From contig NZ_JACHLR010000004.1 in the NCBI RefSeq assembly GCF_014204535.1, positions 124,001 through 188,000 of the forward strand: 64,000 bases of DNA. Direction: 5' to 3'. The notes beneath the pieces were generated by a model. The model was not told the DNA's origin. It was given only the letters and a program-made list of their open reading frames with translations, and did no database searches. The DNA is from Novosphingobium chloroacetimidivorans (GTDB lineage Bacteria > Pseudomonadota > Alphaproteobacteria > Sphingomonadales > Sphingomonadaceae). The position numbers and the translations under genes are program-made. This document shows, one piece after another, positions 1 through 7,427 of this stretch (its first letter is position 1; each line of letters opens with the position of its first letter).

Positions 1-2157
1 CAGGCCGTGGGCCGCATTTATGTTCAGGCCACCGGGCAGGGTACTCCGCACCGGGTGACCCCCGGCGACTTCGCGCCGCTGGAATATGCGCCCTCGTGGA
101 GTCCCGACGGCCAGTGGCTGGCGTTTGTGACTTGGGACGACGCGGCGCGCGGGCAGTTGTGGAAAGTGCCCGCAAGCGGCGGCACTCCGGTGCGGATCGC
201 CGCGGAGGCCGGTGAGTACGCCAACCCGATCTGGAGCCCGGATGGCCGCTCGCTGGTGGTGATGAAGGGTGAGGGCGCGACGGCCCGGGGCCGGACCCTC
301 ACTCACGACGCCTGGTTCGACGTGGTGACCTTCCCCGCCGATGCCGGCGCTGAAGGCGCGACTGGCCAGGCGATCGCCCGGGTCGCGCGACCGAGCGGGG
401 CGAGTTTGTTCGACCAGGCGCGCCGCCAGATCCCGCGTCCGTCGTTTGGACCCGGCGGGCGGATCTACTGGCCCGACGTCGAACCGCAAGGCGACAGCCC
501 GGTGCGCTTCGCGGGCGGCGGCCCATCCGCGCTGGTGTCGGTGAAGCCGGATGGGAGCGACCGGCGTCGCCATGTCGGCTTCCCTTACGCCGACGAGATC
601 GCGCCTTCGCCCGATGGCAAGTGGCTGGCGTTTCAGGAGGGCGACAACGTCTATGTGATGGCGATGCCACCAGCGGACTCGCCGCCGGGCACTCGGATCG
701 ACAAGCGCGATCCCGCCGCGGGAGTGAAGGCGCTGACGACCTCGGGCGGCGGCTATCCCCGCTGGCGCAATGCCGATACGCTCGAATATGGCGCCGGTGC
801 GCAATACCGCGCGTACAATATGGCTACGGGCAGGACCGAAACCACGCCACTGGCGGTCAGCGTGCCGAAGCGCGTCTCGACCAAGACCCTGGCGCTGACC
901 CATGCGCACATTGTCACGCTGCAGGACCGCAAAGTCATCGACGACGGCACCGTGGTGGTGAAGGGCAGCCGGATCACCTGCGTCGGAACTTGCAGCACCG
1001 TTGGCGTCGATCGGGTGATCGATGCTGGCGGCAAGACCATTGTTCCGGGATTCGTGGACGTCCACGCCCACCATTATCGCGACTGGCGCGGGATGCGTCC
1101 GCGGCATGACTTCGAGCAGGCGGTCTATCTCGCATATGGCGTGACGACGACGATGGACCCCTCGGCCTACAGCCTGAATGCCTTCCCAACCGCCGAACTG
1201 ACCGACGCGGGCGAGATGATCGGTCCGCGATCCTACACCACCGGCGACAACCTCCTGCCCGACGATTCGGCTCGCATCAACGCGATCAACGATCTGCCCG
1301 CGGCGGTGGCCGAGGCTACCAAGATGTCCAACTGGGGCGCCAACACCATCAAGCAGTACATGCAGCCCCGCCGCGACCAGCGGCAGTGGCTGGTGGAAGC
1401 GGCGCGGGAGGTCGGGCTCAACATCACCTCCGAAGGACGCTCGCTCTACGATGATCTGGGCGCGGTTATGGACGGGCAGACCGGGTGGGAGCACGCTTTC
1501 GGCGAACTGCCGATCTACTCCGATGTCGCGCGCTTCGTCGGTCAGTCGGGCACGCACTTTTCGCCAACGATGGGTGTGGCGGGTACCGGTGCCCCGTCGA
1601 TTGAATATTGGTTCAGCCGCAGTGACGTGTGGAAGGATCCCAAGCTGCGGCACTGGTTTCCCTGGCGCCAGCTGATGATGAAGGCGGCCCGCACTCGCAA
1701 GCTGAGGCCGGCGACCGACTACAGCTATCCGCTAGTGGCCCAGGCGGTGAAGGACATCATCGATGCTGGTGGGTGGAGCGCGATGGGTGCTCACGGCGAA
1801 CTGGACGGTCTGGCCGATCACTGGGAAATCTGGATGAGCGCGTCGGCGCTCGACAACATGACCGCTCTGGAAGTCGCCAGCCTGCACGGCGCGCGCTTCC
1901 TGGGGCTCGACAAGGAGATCGGCTCGATCGAAACCGGCAAGTTGGCGGATCTGCTGGTGCTCGATGCCGATCCGCTGGTCGACATCCACAACACTGAAAA
2001 GATCCGCTACGTGCTCAAGGACGGCAAGCTTTATCAGGCCGACACGCTCGATGAGGTCTGGCCCAATGTGGTGCCGTTCGGCCCTTATTACTGGGTGAAC
2101 GAGGACGAGCTGCAGGACAACGTCAAGCGCAGCGACGTGTTCGACACGCAGAAGTGA
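1..2157 (+). CDS. TolB-like beta-propeller/amidohydrolase fusion protein, N-terminus outside window
   Basis: The frame is open from the first base, so the true start lies upstream and only the last 718 residues are visible. The first third has PD40/TolB-type propeller blades (WSPDGQWLAF, WSPDGRSLVV, SPDGKWLAF). From about residue 300 comes a metal-dependent amidohydrolase of the imidazolonepropionase/prolidase-like group: the leading beta-sandwich, then the metal-binding VHAHHYRDW, then GAHGELDGLADHWE, which is typical of this propeller-linked subfamily. Known members are exported hydrolases of amide or peptide-like substrates; the substrate here is unknown. It converges on the next amidohydrolase gene with a hairpin between them. 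The signal peptide, if any, is not visible. Confidence 0.85.
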   Translation, partial: QAVGRIYVQATGQGTPHRVTPGDFAPLEYAPSWSPDGQWLAFVTWDDAARGQLWKVPASGGTPVRIAAEAGEYANPIWSPDGRSLVVMKGEGATARGRTLTHDAWFDVVTFPADAGAEGATGQAIARVARPSGASLFDQARRQIPRPSFGPGGRIYWPDVEPQGDSPVRFAGGGPSALVSVKPDGSDRRRHVGFPYADEIAPSPDGKWLAFQEGDNVYVMAMPPADSPPGTRIDKRDPAAGVKALTTSGGGYPRWRNADTLEYGAGAQYRAYNMATGRTETTPLAVSVPKRVSTKTLALTHAHIVTLQDRKVIDDGTVVVKGSRITCVGTCSTVGVDRVIDAGGKTIVPGFVDVHAHHYRDWRGMRPRHDFEQAVYLAYGVTTTMDPSAYSLNAFPTAELTDAGEMIGPRSYTTGDNLLPDDSARINAINDLPAAVAEATKMSNWGANTIKQYMQPRRDQRQWLVEAAREVGLNITSEGRSLYDDLGAVMDGQTGWEHAFGELPIYSDVARFVGQSGTHFSPTMGVAGTGAPSIEYWFSRSDVWKDPKLRHWFPWRQLMMKAARTRKLRPATDYSYPLVAQAVKDIIDAGGWSAMGAHGELDGLADHWEIWMSASALDNMTALEVASLHGARFLGLDKEIGSIETGKLADLLVLDADPLVDIHNTEKIRYVLKDGKLYQADTLDEVWPNVVPFGPYYWVNEDELQDNVKRSDVFDTQK

Positions 2158-2162
2158 TCGTG

Positions 2163-2187
2163 GTCGTGCGCGTCAATCGCGCACGAC
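2163..2187. terminator. Inverted repeat between convergent genes, possible bidirectional terminator
   Basis: GTCGTGCGCG, a TCAAT loop and CGCGCACGAC form a perfect 10-bp stem. It lies just after the stop of the plus-strand amidohydrolase and spans the stop codon of the minus-strand amidohydrolase. There is no clean T-run on either side, so termination is inferred from position and stem strength only. Confidence 0.45.
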
Positions 2188-3501
2188 GTGTCCGGTTTTC
2201 ATGACGAAGCTTACCTTCTGCAGGATGGAGACGTCTTGCAGGGGGTTGGCGGAGACGGCGATCAGATCGGCATCGTGGCCCGGGGTCAGCGCGCCGGCCT
2301 GCGCCGAGAGGCCGAGGTGATCGGCGCCGTTGACGGTGGCGGTGCGGATCGCCTCCAACGGCGAAAGCCCCGCCTGCGTCAGCAACACGAACTCGCGCGC
2401 GTTGGCGGTCTCCGGCCCATTGCTCACGACATCGGTGCCGAACGCGATCCGCGCTCCGGCCGCGTGCACGCGGCGGGCGGCGTCGATCATCTTGGGGCCG
2501 ACCGCCAGTGCCTTTTCTCGCTGTGCGGGCGACATGCCGCCCGGTCCCGGGGCCTTGGCCTTACGCGTGATGATCTCTCCCACCAGTAACGTCGGGATAA
2601 AATAGCGATCGGTCTTCTGCAGCATGCGCACGCCTTCCGCGTCGATGAAGGTGCCATGTTCGATCGAGTCCCCGCCCGCCCGCAGAAACGCCTCGATGCC
2701 GTCGGCGCCGTGCGCGTGCGCGGTGACGCGGCGACCCATATGGTGCGCGGCGTCCACGACGGCGGCGATTTCCGCGTCGGTCAACTGCTGACCGAGGCCG
2801 GCATTGGTGTTGGACAGCACGCCGCCGGTTACGGCCACTTTCACCAGGTCCGCGCCCATCATGATCATCTCGCGCGTGGCACGGCGGCAATCGTCCGCCC
2901 CGGAGCACACCGACGGACTGCGCAACGCAAGCACGACCTCGCGGCGTTGGCCGTTGACATCGCCGTGTCCGCCATGAGCGGCGATCGCCGCGCCGGCCGC
3001 CAGGATGTGAGGCCCCATGACAAGTCCTTCGTCGACGGCATCGCGCAAGGCGAACACCGCCTCGGCTTCGCCGTTGAGGTCCGCCACTGTGGTGAAGCCC
3101 TGGTTGAGCATGATCTGCGCCTTGCCGATGCCGTTCATCGCCTGAGCGGCGGCGGACAGGGTTCGGCCGCTGCCTTCCTCCACATCGGAGGTCAGGTGCA
3201 CGTGGCTGTCGATCAGGCCGGGCAGGACCCAGCGATCGCGCAAGTCGATCACATGCGCGCCCGCCGGCACCGCGAAGCCATCGACGATGCCGGTAACCTT
3301 GCCATCCTGCACGACAAGGGTCTTGTCCGTCTCGAACGTGCCGACCGCCGGGTCTAACATGACGTGGCCAGCCTTGACGTAGAGTGGCTCGGGCATGGCT
3401 TGCGCGTGCGCTCCTTGGCTCGAGAAGGTCAGGGTGGCGGCGCCCAGCAGAAGCACCCGCGCGAGGGGCGGGCGTCGCGAAAGGGCTGTCTTGCGCGTCA
3501 T
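2173..3501 (-). CDS. Secreted metal-dependent amidohydrolase (Xaa-Pro dipeptidase-like)
   Basis: A 442-residue protein whose N-terminus is a signal peptide ending near AHA-QAMPEP, so it is probably periplasmic. It carries the full amidohydrolase ligand set: HVHLT, the lysine of DLVKVAVTGG, the histidine of VTAHAHG, the histidine of SIEHGTF and the aspartate of AFGTDVV. It therefore looks catalytically competent. The family hydrolyses amide bonds, including dipeptides and cyclic amides. An AAGGA ribosome site precedes the ATG. It follows the upstream IclR gene by only 27 bp and is probably co-transcribed with it. Confidence 0.88.
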   Translation of the reverse strand: MTRKTALSRRPPLARVLLLGAATLTFSSQGAHAQAMPEPLYVKAGHVMLDPAVGTFETDKTLVVQDGKVTGIVDGFAVPAGAHVIDLRDRWVLPGLIDSHVHLTSDVEEGSGRTLSAAAQAMNGIGKAQIMLNQGFTTVADLNGEAEAVFALRDAVDEGLVMGPHILAAGAAIAAHGGHGDVNGQRREVVLALRSPSVCSGADDCRRATREMIMMGADLVKVAVTGGVLSNTNAGLGQQLTDAEIAAVVDAAHHMGRRVTAHAHGADGIEAFLRAGGDSIEHGTFIDAEGVRMLQKTDRYFIPTLLVGEIITRKAKAPGPGGMSPAQREKALAVGPKMIDAARRVHAAGARIAFGTDVVSNGPETANAREFVLLTQAGLSPLEAIRTATVNGADHLGLSAQAGALTPGHDADLIAVSANPLQDVSILQKVSFVMKTGHVVRD

Positions 3502-3528
3502 GTTGGTCCTTGAGTTCGGATTCGGTCG

Positions 3529-4323
3529 TCAGTCGCCAAGCTGCGGTTCGAGGGCCTTGGCGCGCTCGGCGCACAGCTTCGCATAGGTTCCCAATTCGGC
3601 GGTGGTGGTCGCCGGGGACTTCTTGCAGTTGAGGCTCAGGGCCCCGAACAGCGACCCGTCGCTGCGCCGCAGCGGATAGGCGACGGCCCACCAGCCCGCG
3701 ATGTACTCGTCCTCCATCACACAGAAGCCCTGCGCGCGGGCAGTCACGATACCTTGCCGGATCGCTGCCTTGTCGAGCACTGTGGCGTCGGTCTGGGCCA
3801 CCGGCTCAAGCTTCGCCAGGAAGGCGTCAAGCGCGTTGTCGTCCATCTGGGCAAGGAGCAGCCGACCGGGCGCCGTGCAGAACGCGGGAAAGCGTGCGCC
3901 GACGCCAAGGTAAGGGGCCATGAGCTGCTGGGAGATGGCATAGGCGACCACCAGCACCTCAGTGTCGTCGAGGACGGTGGCGAGGCAGGCCTGTCCGGTG
4001 GTCTCGCTGATTTCGTCGCACGCCACCTGGACGAGGCGCGACTTGCCGCCAGCTCCGAAGAACGAGGTGGCCAGGCGCACGACCTTCGGCGTCAGCGCGA
4101 AGTTGCGGCCGACATTGCCCACATAGCCCAGTTCCGACAGCGTGTAGAGGATGCGTTTCGTGGTCGGGCGCGGCAGGTCCGCCATCTTGGCGATGTCGCT
4201 CAGCGTAAGGGCCGGGCTGCCCGATCCCATCTTCTCGATCACACGAATGCTGCGATCGAGCGCATCGAGGAAATCCTTGCTACGTTCCCCCTGGTCTTCG
4301 GTCGTCTTCTTCACCCGCGGCAT
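3529..4323 (-). CDS. IclR family transcriptional regulator (copy 1)
   Basis: A 264-residue IclR protein: N-terminal winged helix (LTLSDIAKMADLPRPTTKRI) and C-terminal effector domain with the family ending (FGALSLNCKK). The open frame runs further upstream, but GGGAGG lies 6 nt before the ATG at 4323 and the extension is not family-like. An in-frame ATG 6 nt upstream abuts the same GGAGG and is less likely. It is clearly paralogous to the IclR gene at 6397-7197. It lies between the DUF885 gene and the amidohydrolase in one minus-strand run. Effector unknown; by context it probably senses an intermediate of the neighbouring pathway. Confidence 0.9.
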   Translation of the reverse strand: MPRVKKTTEDQGERSKDFLDALDRSIRVIEKMGSGSPALTLSDIAKMADLPRPTTKRILYTLSELGYVGNVGRNFALTPKVVRLATSFFGAGGKSRLVQVACDEISETTGQACLATVLDDTEVLVVAYAISQQLMAPYLGVGARFPAFCTAPGRLLLAQMDDNALDAFLAKLEPVAQTDATVLDKAAIRQGIVTARAQGFCVMEDEYIAGWWAVAYPLRRSDGSLFGALSLNCKKSPATTTAELGTYAKLCAERAKALEPQLGD

Positions 4324-4411
4324 CGGCATCCTCCCTGGTCGTGGGCCGGGGATAGCAGCAATCGGGCTCGTGGCAGAGCCCGGCGCGCGCTGGGGATGTC
4401 GGCGACCGACG

Positions 4412-6298
4412 TCACCGCCTGGGCTGCGCCTGGAGGACAGAGGCGCGGTGCGCGGCGATGGCGTCGTCCACCTGCTGTTCGAGCATGTCGAGCGGTAGGG
4501 CGCCGCTGCCCAGCACGATCGCGTGGAACTGACGGATGTCGAAGTCGGCACCGAAGGCCGCCGCCATGCGCTCACGCAGTTCGATGATCTTGCGCTTGCC
4601 GATCATGTAGCTTGTCGCCTGACCCGGTACGGTCAGATAGCGCGCGACTTCGCTCTCGGCATCGTCCTCCGACAGGAGCGTGTTGGCCTTGAGAAAGGCC
4701 AGAGCCTGCTCGCGCGACCAACCCATCGCATTCACCCCTGTATCCGCCACCAGGCGGGCGGCACGGCGCGCATCCCCCGATAGCCGGCTGAACAGCGAGT
4801 AGCCGTCCTTGTAGACGCCCATCTCCTTGCACAGCTGCTCGCTGTAGAGACCCCAGCCTTCGGCCCAGGCGCCATAACCGGCGCGGCGGCGGAACAGCGG
4901 CAAGTCTCGCGCGGCGTTGCTGTAGGCGCTCTGGAAGTGATGCCCGGGCACGCCTTCATGGCAGGCGATGCCGGTCAGCGATGTCTTGAGCACTTGCGAA
5001 AGATCGCGCAAGTTGACGTAGAAGATCCCCGGCCGGCTCCCATCGGGCGAGCCATCGGCGTAGAACGCGACCGGCGCGGTCGCCTCGCGCCACTTCTCGA
5101 TCCGTCTCACTTCAAGCGGGGCGTTGGGCACCGGGTCGAAGAACCGCGGCGCCCTCTGCGTGGCATCGGCAAGAACCGCTCGGGCGTCCGCCAGGTACTG
5201 CTCGCGCCCTGCGTCGGTGTTCGGGTAGTGGAACTTGGGATCGGCGCGCATCTGAGCGAGGAAGTCACGCAAGGTCCCGCGACCGCCAAGCGACCTGGCG
5301 ACGGCTTCCATCTCGGCCCGGACCTTCGCGAGTTCGCTTAGGCCGATGGCATGGACTTGCTGCGGAGTCAGGTCGGTGGTCGTGCTGTCGCGCACGGTCC
5401 ACGCGTAGAATGCCTTGCCGTTGGGCAACCGCGCTACGCCGCCGTCACCGGTAGCCTTGCGGCTGGCAGCCTCCAGCTCCGCGATGATCCGGTCATAGCC
5501 GCGCCGCGCCGGGCCGCGCAGGGCCGCGGATCCTTGATCGAGAAGTTGCTGGCGTGTGGCCGCGTCGGTATCCAGTTTCGCAACCTTGGCCTTGAAGTCG
5601 GCCCACAGTGCCGAGTCGGGGCCGTCGTCGAAGGGAGCGCCGGTGACGACGCGGCGGGCCGAGGCGAGCGCCGGCGCGAAGACGAGCTTGGGTTCGATCA
5701 CGCCATGCGCGACATGGTTGCGGTAGTCCGCTGCGATCTCGCCCATCGCACGCTCGATGTCGGTCAGGCGCGAGATATACGCCCGCGCGTCGGCGACCGA
5801 GGTCACCTGGTGGTTGTTGATCAGGAACGAGGGGATGTCCGTCGTCGGGGCGCGGATCGCCGTGAAGGTATATTCGTGGGCACGCCAGCGCATGGCCTCG
5901 CGCGCCGATACGAGATCGCGGCGGAACAGATCAGCCGAGACCCGCGCTTGCGGGCCGAGGCGATCGCGTGGGAAGCGACGGTCCATCTCGCGCACCTGGC
6001 TTTCGCGCAGGCGAAGCGCACGCAGTGCGGCAACCGGGCGATAGTCGTCGAGCTTGCCGTAGTTGGCCTTGCTCGCACCTTCGGACGTCTCACGCTGAGG
6101 GGAGAGGCTGAGCTGCGCCTCGTACGCGCGATCAAGAAATGCGTTGAATTGCGCGTCAAGGTCGATGGTGCCGATCGTCTGTGGCGGAGCCGCGCGTGTG
6201 TTCGCCGCTGTCGCGCTTCCCATGACGGCGATGCCGAGTGTGACGACGGATCTCAGCCACGGCAGCGTGCGGGATGGGCGATGCGGTTTGCAGATCAT
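4412..6298 (-). CDS. Secreted DUF885 family protein (putative metallohydrolase)
   Basis: A protein of about 628 residues matching DUF885 over its length, with the family signature CHEGVPGHHFQ, whose His/Glu/His-His arrangement suggests a metal site. An N-terminal hydrophobic stretch (LRSVVTLGIAVMGSATAA) looks like a signal peptide. I chose the ATG at 6298 because it gives a normal signal peptide; a TTG at 6343 would add 15 residues. No strong ribosome site is visible. Members are often annotated as peptidase-like, but biochemistry is sparse. An operator-like element shared with the TonB receptor lies 55 bp upstream. Confidence 0.85.
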   Translation of the reverse strand: MICKPHRPSRTLPWLRSVVTLGIAVMGSATAANTRAAPPQTIGTIDLDAQFNAFLDRAYEAQLSLSPQRETSEGASKANYGKLDDYRPVAALRALRLRESQVREMDRRFPRDRLGPQARVSADLFRRDLVSAREAMRWRAHEYTFTAIRAPTTDIPSFLINNHQVTSVADARAYISRLTDIERAMGEIAADYRNHVAHGVIEPKLVFAPALASARRVVTGAPFDDGPDSALWADFKAKVAKLDTDAATRQQLLDQGSAALRGPARRGYDRIIAELEAASRKATGDGGVARLPNGKAFYAWTVRDSTTTDLTPQQVHAIGLSELAKVRAEMEAVARSLGGRGTLRDFLAQMRADPKFHYPNTDAGREQYLADARAVLADATQRAPRFFDPVPNAPLEVRRIEKWREATAPVAFYADGSPDGSRPGIFYVNLRDLSQVLKTSLTGIACHEGVPGHHFQSAYSNAARDLPLFRRRAGYGAWAEGWGLYSEQLCKEMGVYKDGYSLFSRLSGDARRAARLVADTGVNAMGWSREQALAFLKANTLLSEDDAESEVARYLTVPGQATSYMIGKRKIIELRERMAAAFGADFDIRQFHAIVLGSGALPLDMLEQQVDDAIAAHRASVLQAQPRR

Positions 6299-6352
6299 GG
6301 AAAGAGCACTTCGTGGCCGGTCGATGCACCAACACAGCGCCAACCCGCGCCC

Positions 6353-6379
6353 ATGTCAATAATATTACATTCGTCCGAT
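6353..6379 (-). promoter_or_regulatory. Operator-like element upstream of DUF885 gene
   Basis: Read on the minus strand, this 27-bp element matches the element at 7318-7344 (plus strand) at 24 of 27 positions. Shared parts are ATCGGAC, AATGTAAT and ATTGACAT. Both copies point toward their downstream gene and both end in TTGACAT, which could serve as a -35 box. It lies between the upstream IclR gene and DUF885. The binding protein is inferred to be one of the two adjacent IclR regulators. Confidence 0.6.
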
Positions 6380-6396
6380 TGGCGTACGATAATGTT

Positions 6397-7197
6397 TTAG
6401 ACAAGCAGCGGTTGAAGGTCGCTCGCGGCTTGTGCGCATTGCGCTGCGAGGTTCTGGAACGTCACTTCGTCCAGATCGGCCCTCTTTTTGCAGTTCAAGC
6501 TGATCGCGCCGAACAACTCTCCGTCGTAGCGATAGAGGGGGCAGGCGAAGGTGCGCCATCCGATCACGTATTCGTCGTCGGACGTGCTGTAGCCCTGCTC
6601 ACGCGCGGCGTGGATTTGTGCTTTGACCTGCGCCATGTCACCGCCAAGGTCGCGCAGCGCGGAACTTTGTTCGATCCGCGCCATCAGCGCAGCCAAATCG
6701 CCCGGGGCGAGCGCAGCCATCAGGACGCGGCCAGCCGCGGAGGCGATCGCCGGGATCCGCGAACCGATCCCGCGGAAAGGGGCCATCAAGCTTTCCGGCA
6801 AGGCGTAGGCGATAACGAGGATCTGGTCTCCATCGAGAACGGCCACGAGGCTGGATTGGCCGGTTTGCTCGCTGAGGCGGTCACAGGCTTCCTGCAGGAT
6901 CCTGGCATGGCCATTCGCACCCAGGAATGAGGCTGCGAGGCGTACTACCTTGGGGGTGAGCCGAAAGGCTCGCCCAACCGATTCGGCATAGCCGAGGTCG
7001 CGCAAGGTGTGCAGTACGCGGCGCACGCTGGGCTTGGGCAAGTCAGTCAGGCGCGCGACGTCGCTGATAGACATGGCCGAGGCGCCGGCGCCCATCGCTT
7101 CCATGACGCGGATTGCGCGCGCGAGCACCTCAAGGAAGTCACCGCTTCGGCCACTCTCGCGCCGCTGCACCGCGTCGGATTCACGAAGCTTCGTCAA
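6397..7197 (-). CDS. IclR family transcriptional regulator (copy 2)
   Basis: A 266-residue IclR protein with a winged-helix domain (SDVARLTDLPKPSVRRVLHTL) and an effector-binding domain ending FGAISLNCKKRADLDEVTF. The start is TTG: an in-frame TGA lies two codons upstream, so no longer protein is possible, and GGGAG sits about 11 nt before it. It is a paralogue of the IclR gene at 3529-4323, with many shared blocks (LTPKVVRLA, SLNCKK). It is divergent from the TonB receptor, and the control region between them carries operator-like sites. Likely regulator of the whole locus. Confidence 0.9.
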   Translation of the reverse strand: MTKLRESDAVQRRESGRSGDFLEVLARAIRVMEAMGAGASAMSISDVARLTDLPKPSVRRVLHTLRDLGYAESVGRAFRLTPKVVRLAASFLGANGHARILQEACDRLSEQTGQSSLVAVLDGDQILVIAYALPESLMAPFRGIGSRIPAIASAAGRVLMAALAPGDLAALMARIEQSSALRDLGGDMAQVKAQIHAAREQGYSTSDDEYVIGWRTFACPLYRYDGELFGAISLNCKKRADLDEVTFQNLAAQCAQAASDLQPLLV

Positions 7198-7260
7198 TGA
7201 TCAATGCTCCCGGTCTGAACGACGGTGGTTCTGTTGCATGTGCAAACTTCGTCGACAAGT

Positions 7261-7277
7261 TCGCTCTTCGGACAGAT
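7261..7277 (+). promoter_or_regulatory. Half-copy of the locus operator motif
   Basis: TCGCTCTTCGGACAGAT is repeated 51 bp downstream at 7312-7328 with 15 of 17 bases identical. The second copy is the front of the 7318-7344 operator. The spacing is close to five helical turns, which would suit two regulator dimers on one face of the DNA. It lies in the divergent region between the IclR gene and the TonB receptor. Confidence 0.45.
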
Positions 7278-7317
7278 CGACCATGACTTTCTATGAAGTC
7301 ACTCGATATGGTCGCTC

Positions 7318-7344
7318 ATCGGACAAATGTAATGATATTGACAT
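7318..7344 (+). promoter_or_regulatory. Operator-like element upstream of TonB receptor
   Basis: This 27-bp element is the plus-strand counterpart of the one before DUF885 (24/27 identical). It contains CGGACAAATGT, shared with the perfect palindrome at 17560-17573 except for one base, and ends with TTGACAT. If that is the -35 box, the -10 region about 17 bp on (AGTTTT) is poor, which would fit a regulator-dependent promoter. The receptor ATG lies about 84 bp downstream. Confidence 0.6.
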
Positions 7345-7427
7345 TATTCCTGCATGTGTCAGTTTTGCGAAAGGAGGAGTGCGCAGCTGGACGCTGGTCG
7401 AGCAAAACACACAAAGGGGTGGCTACT

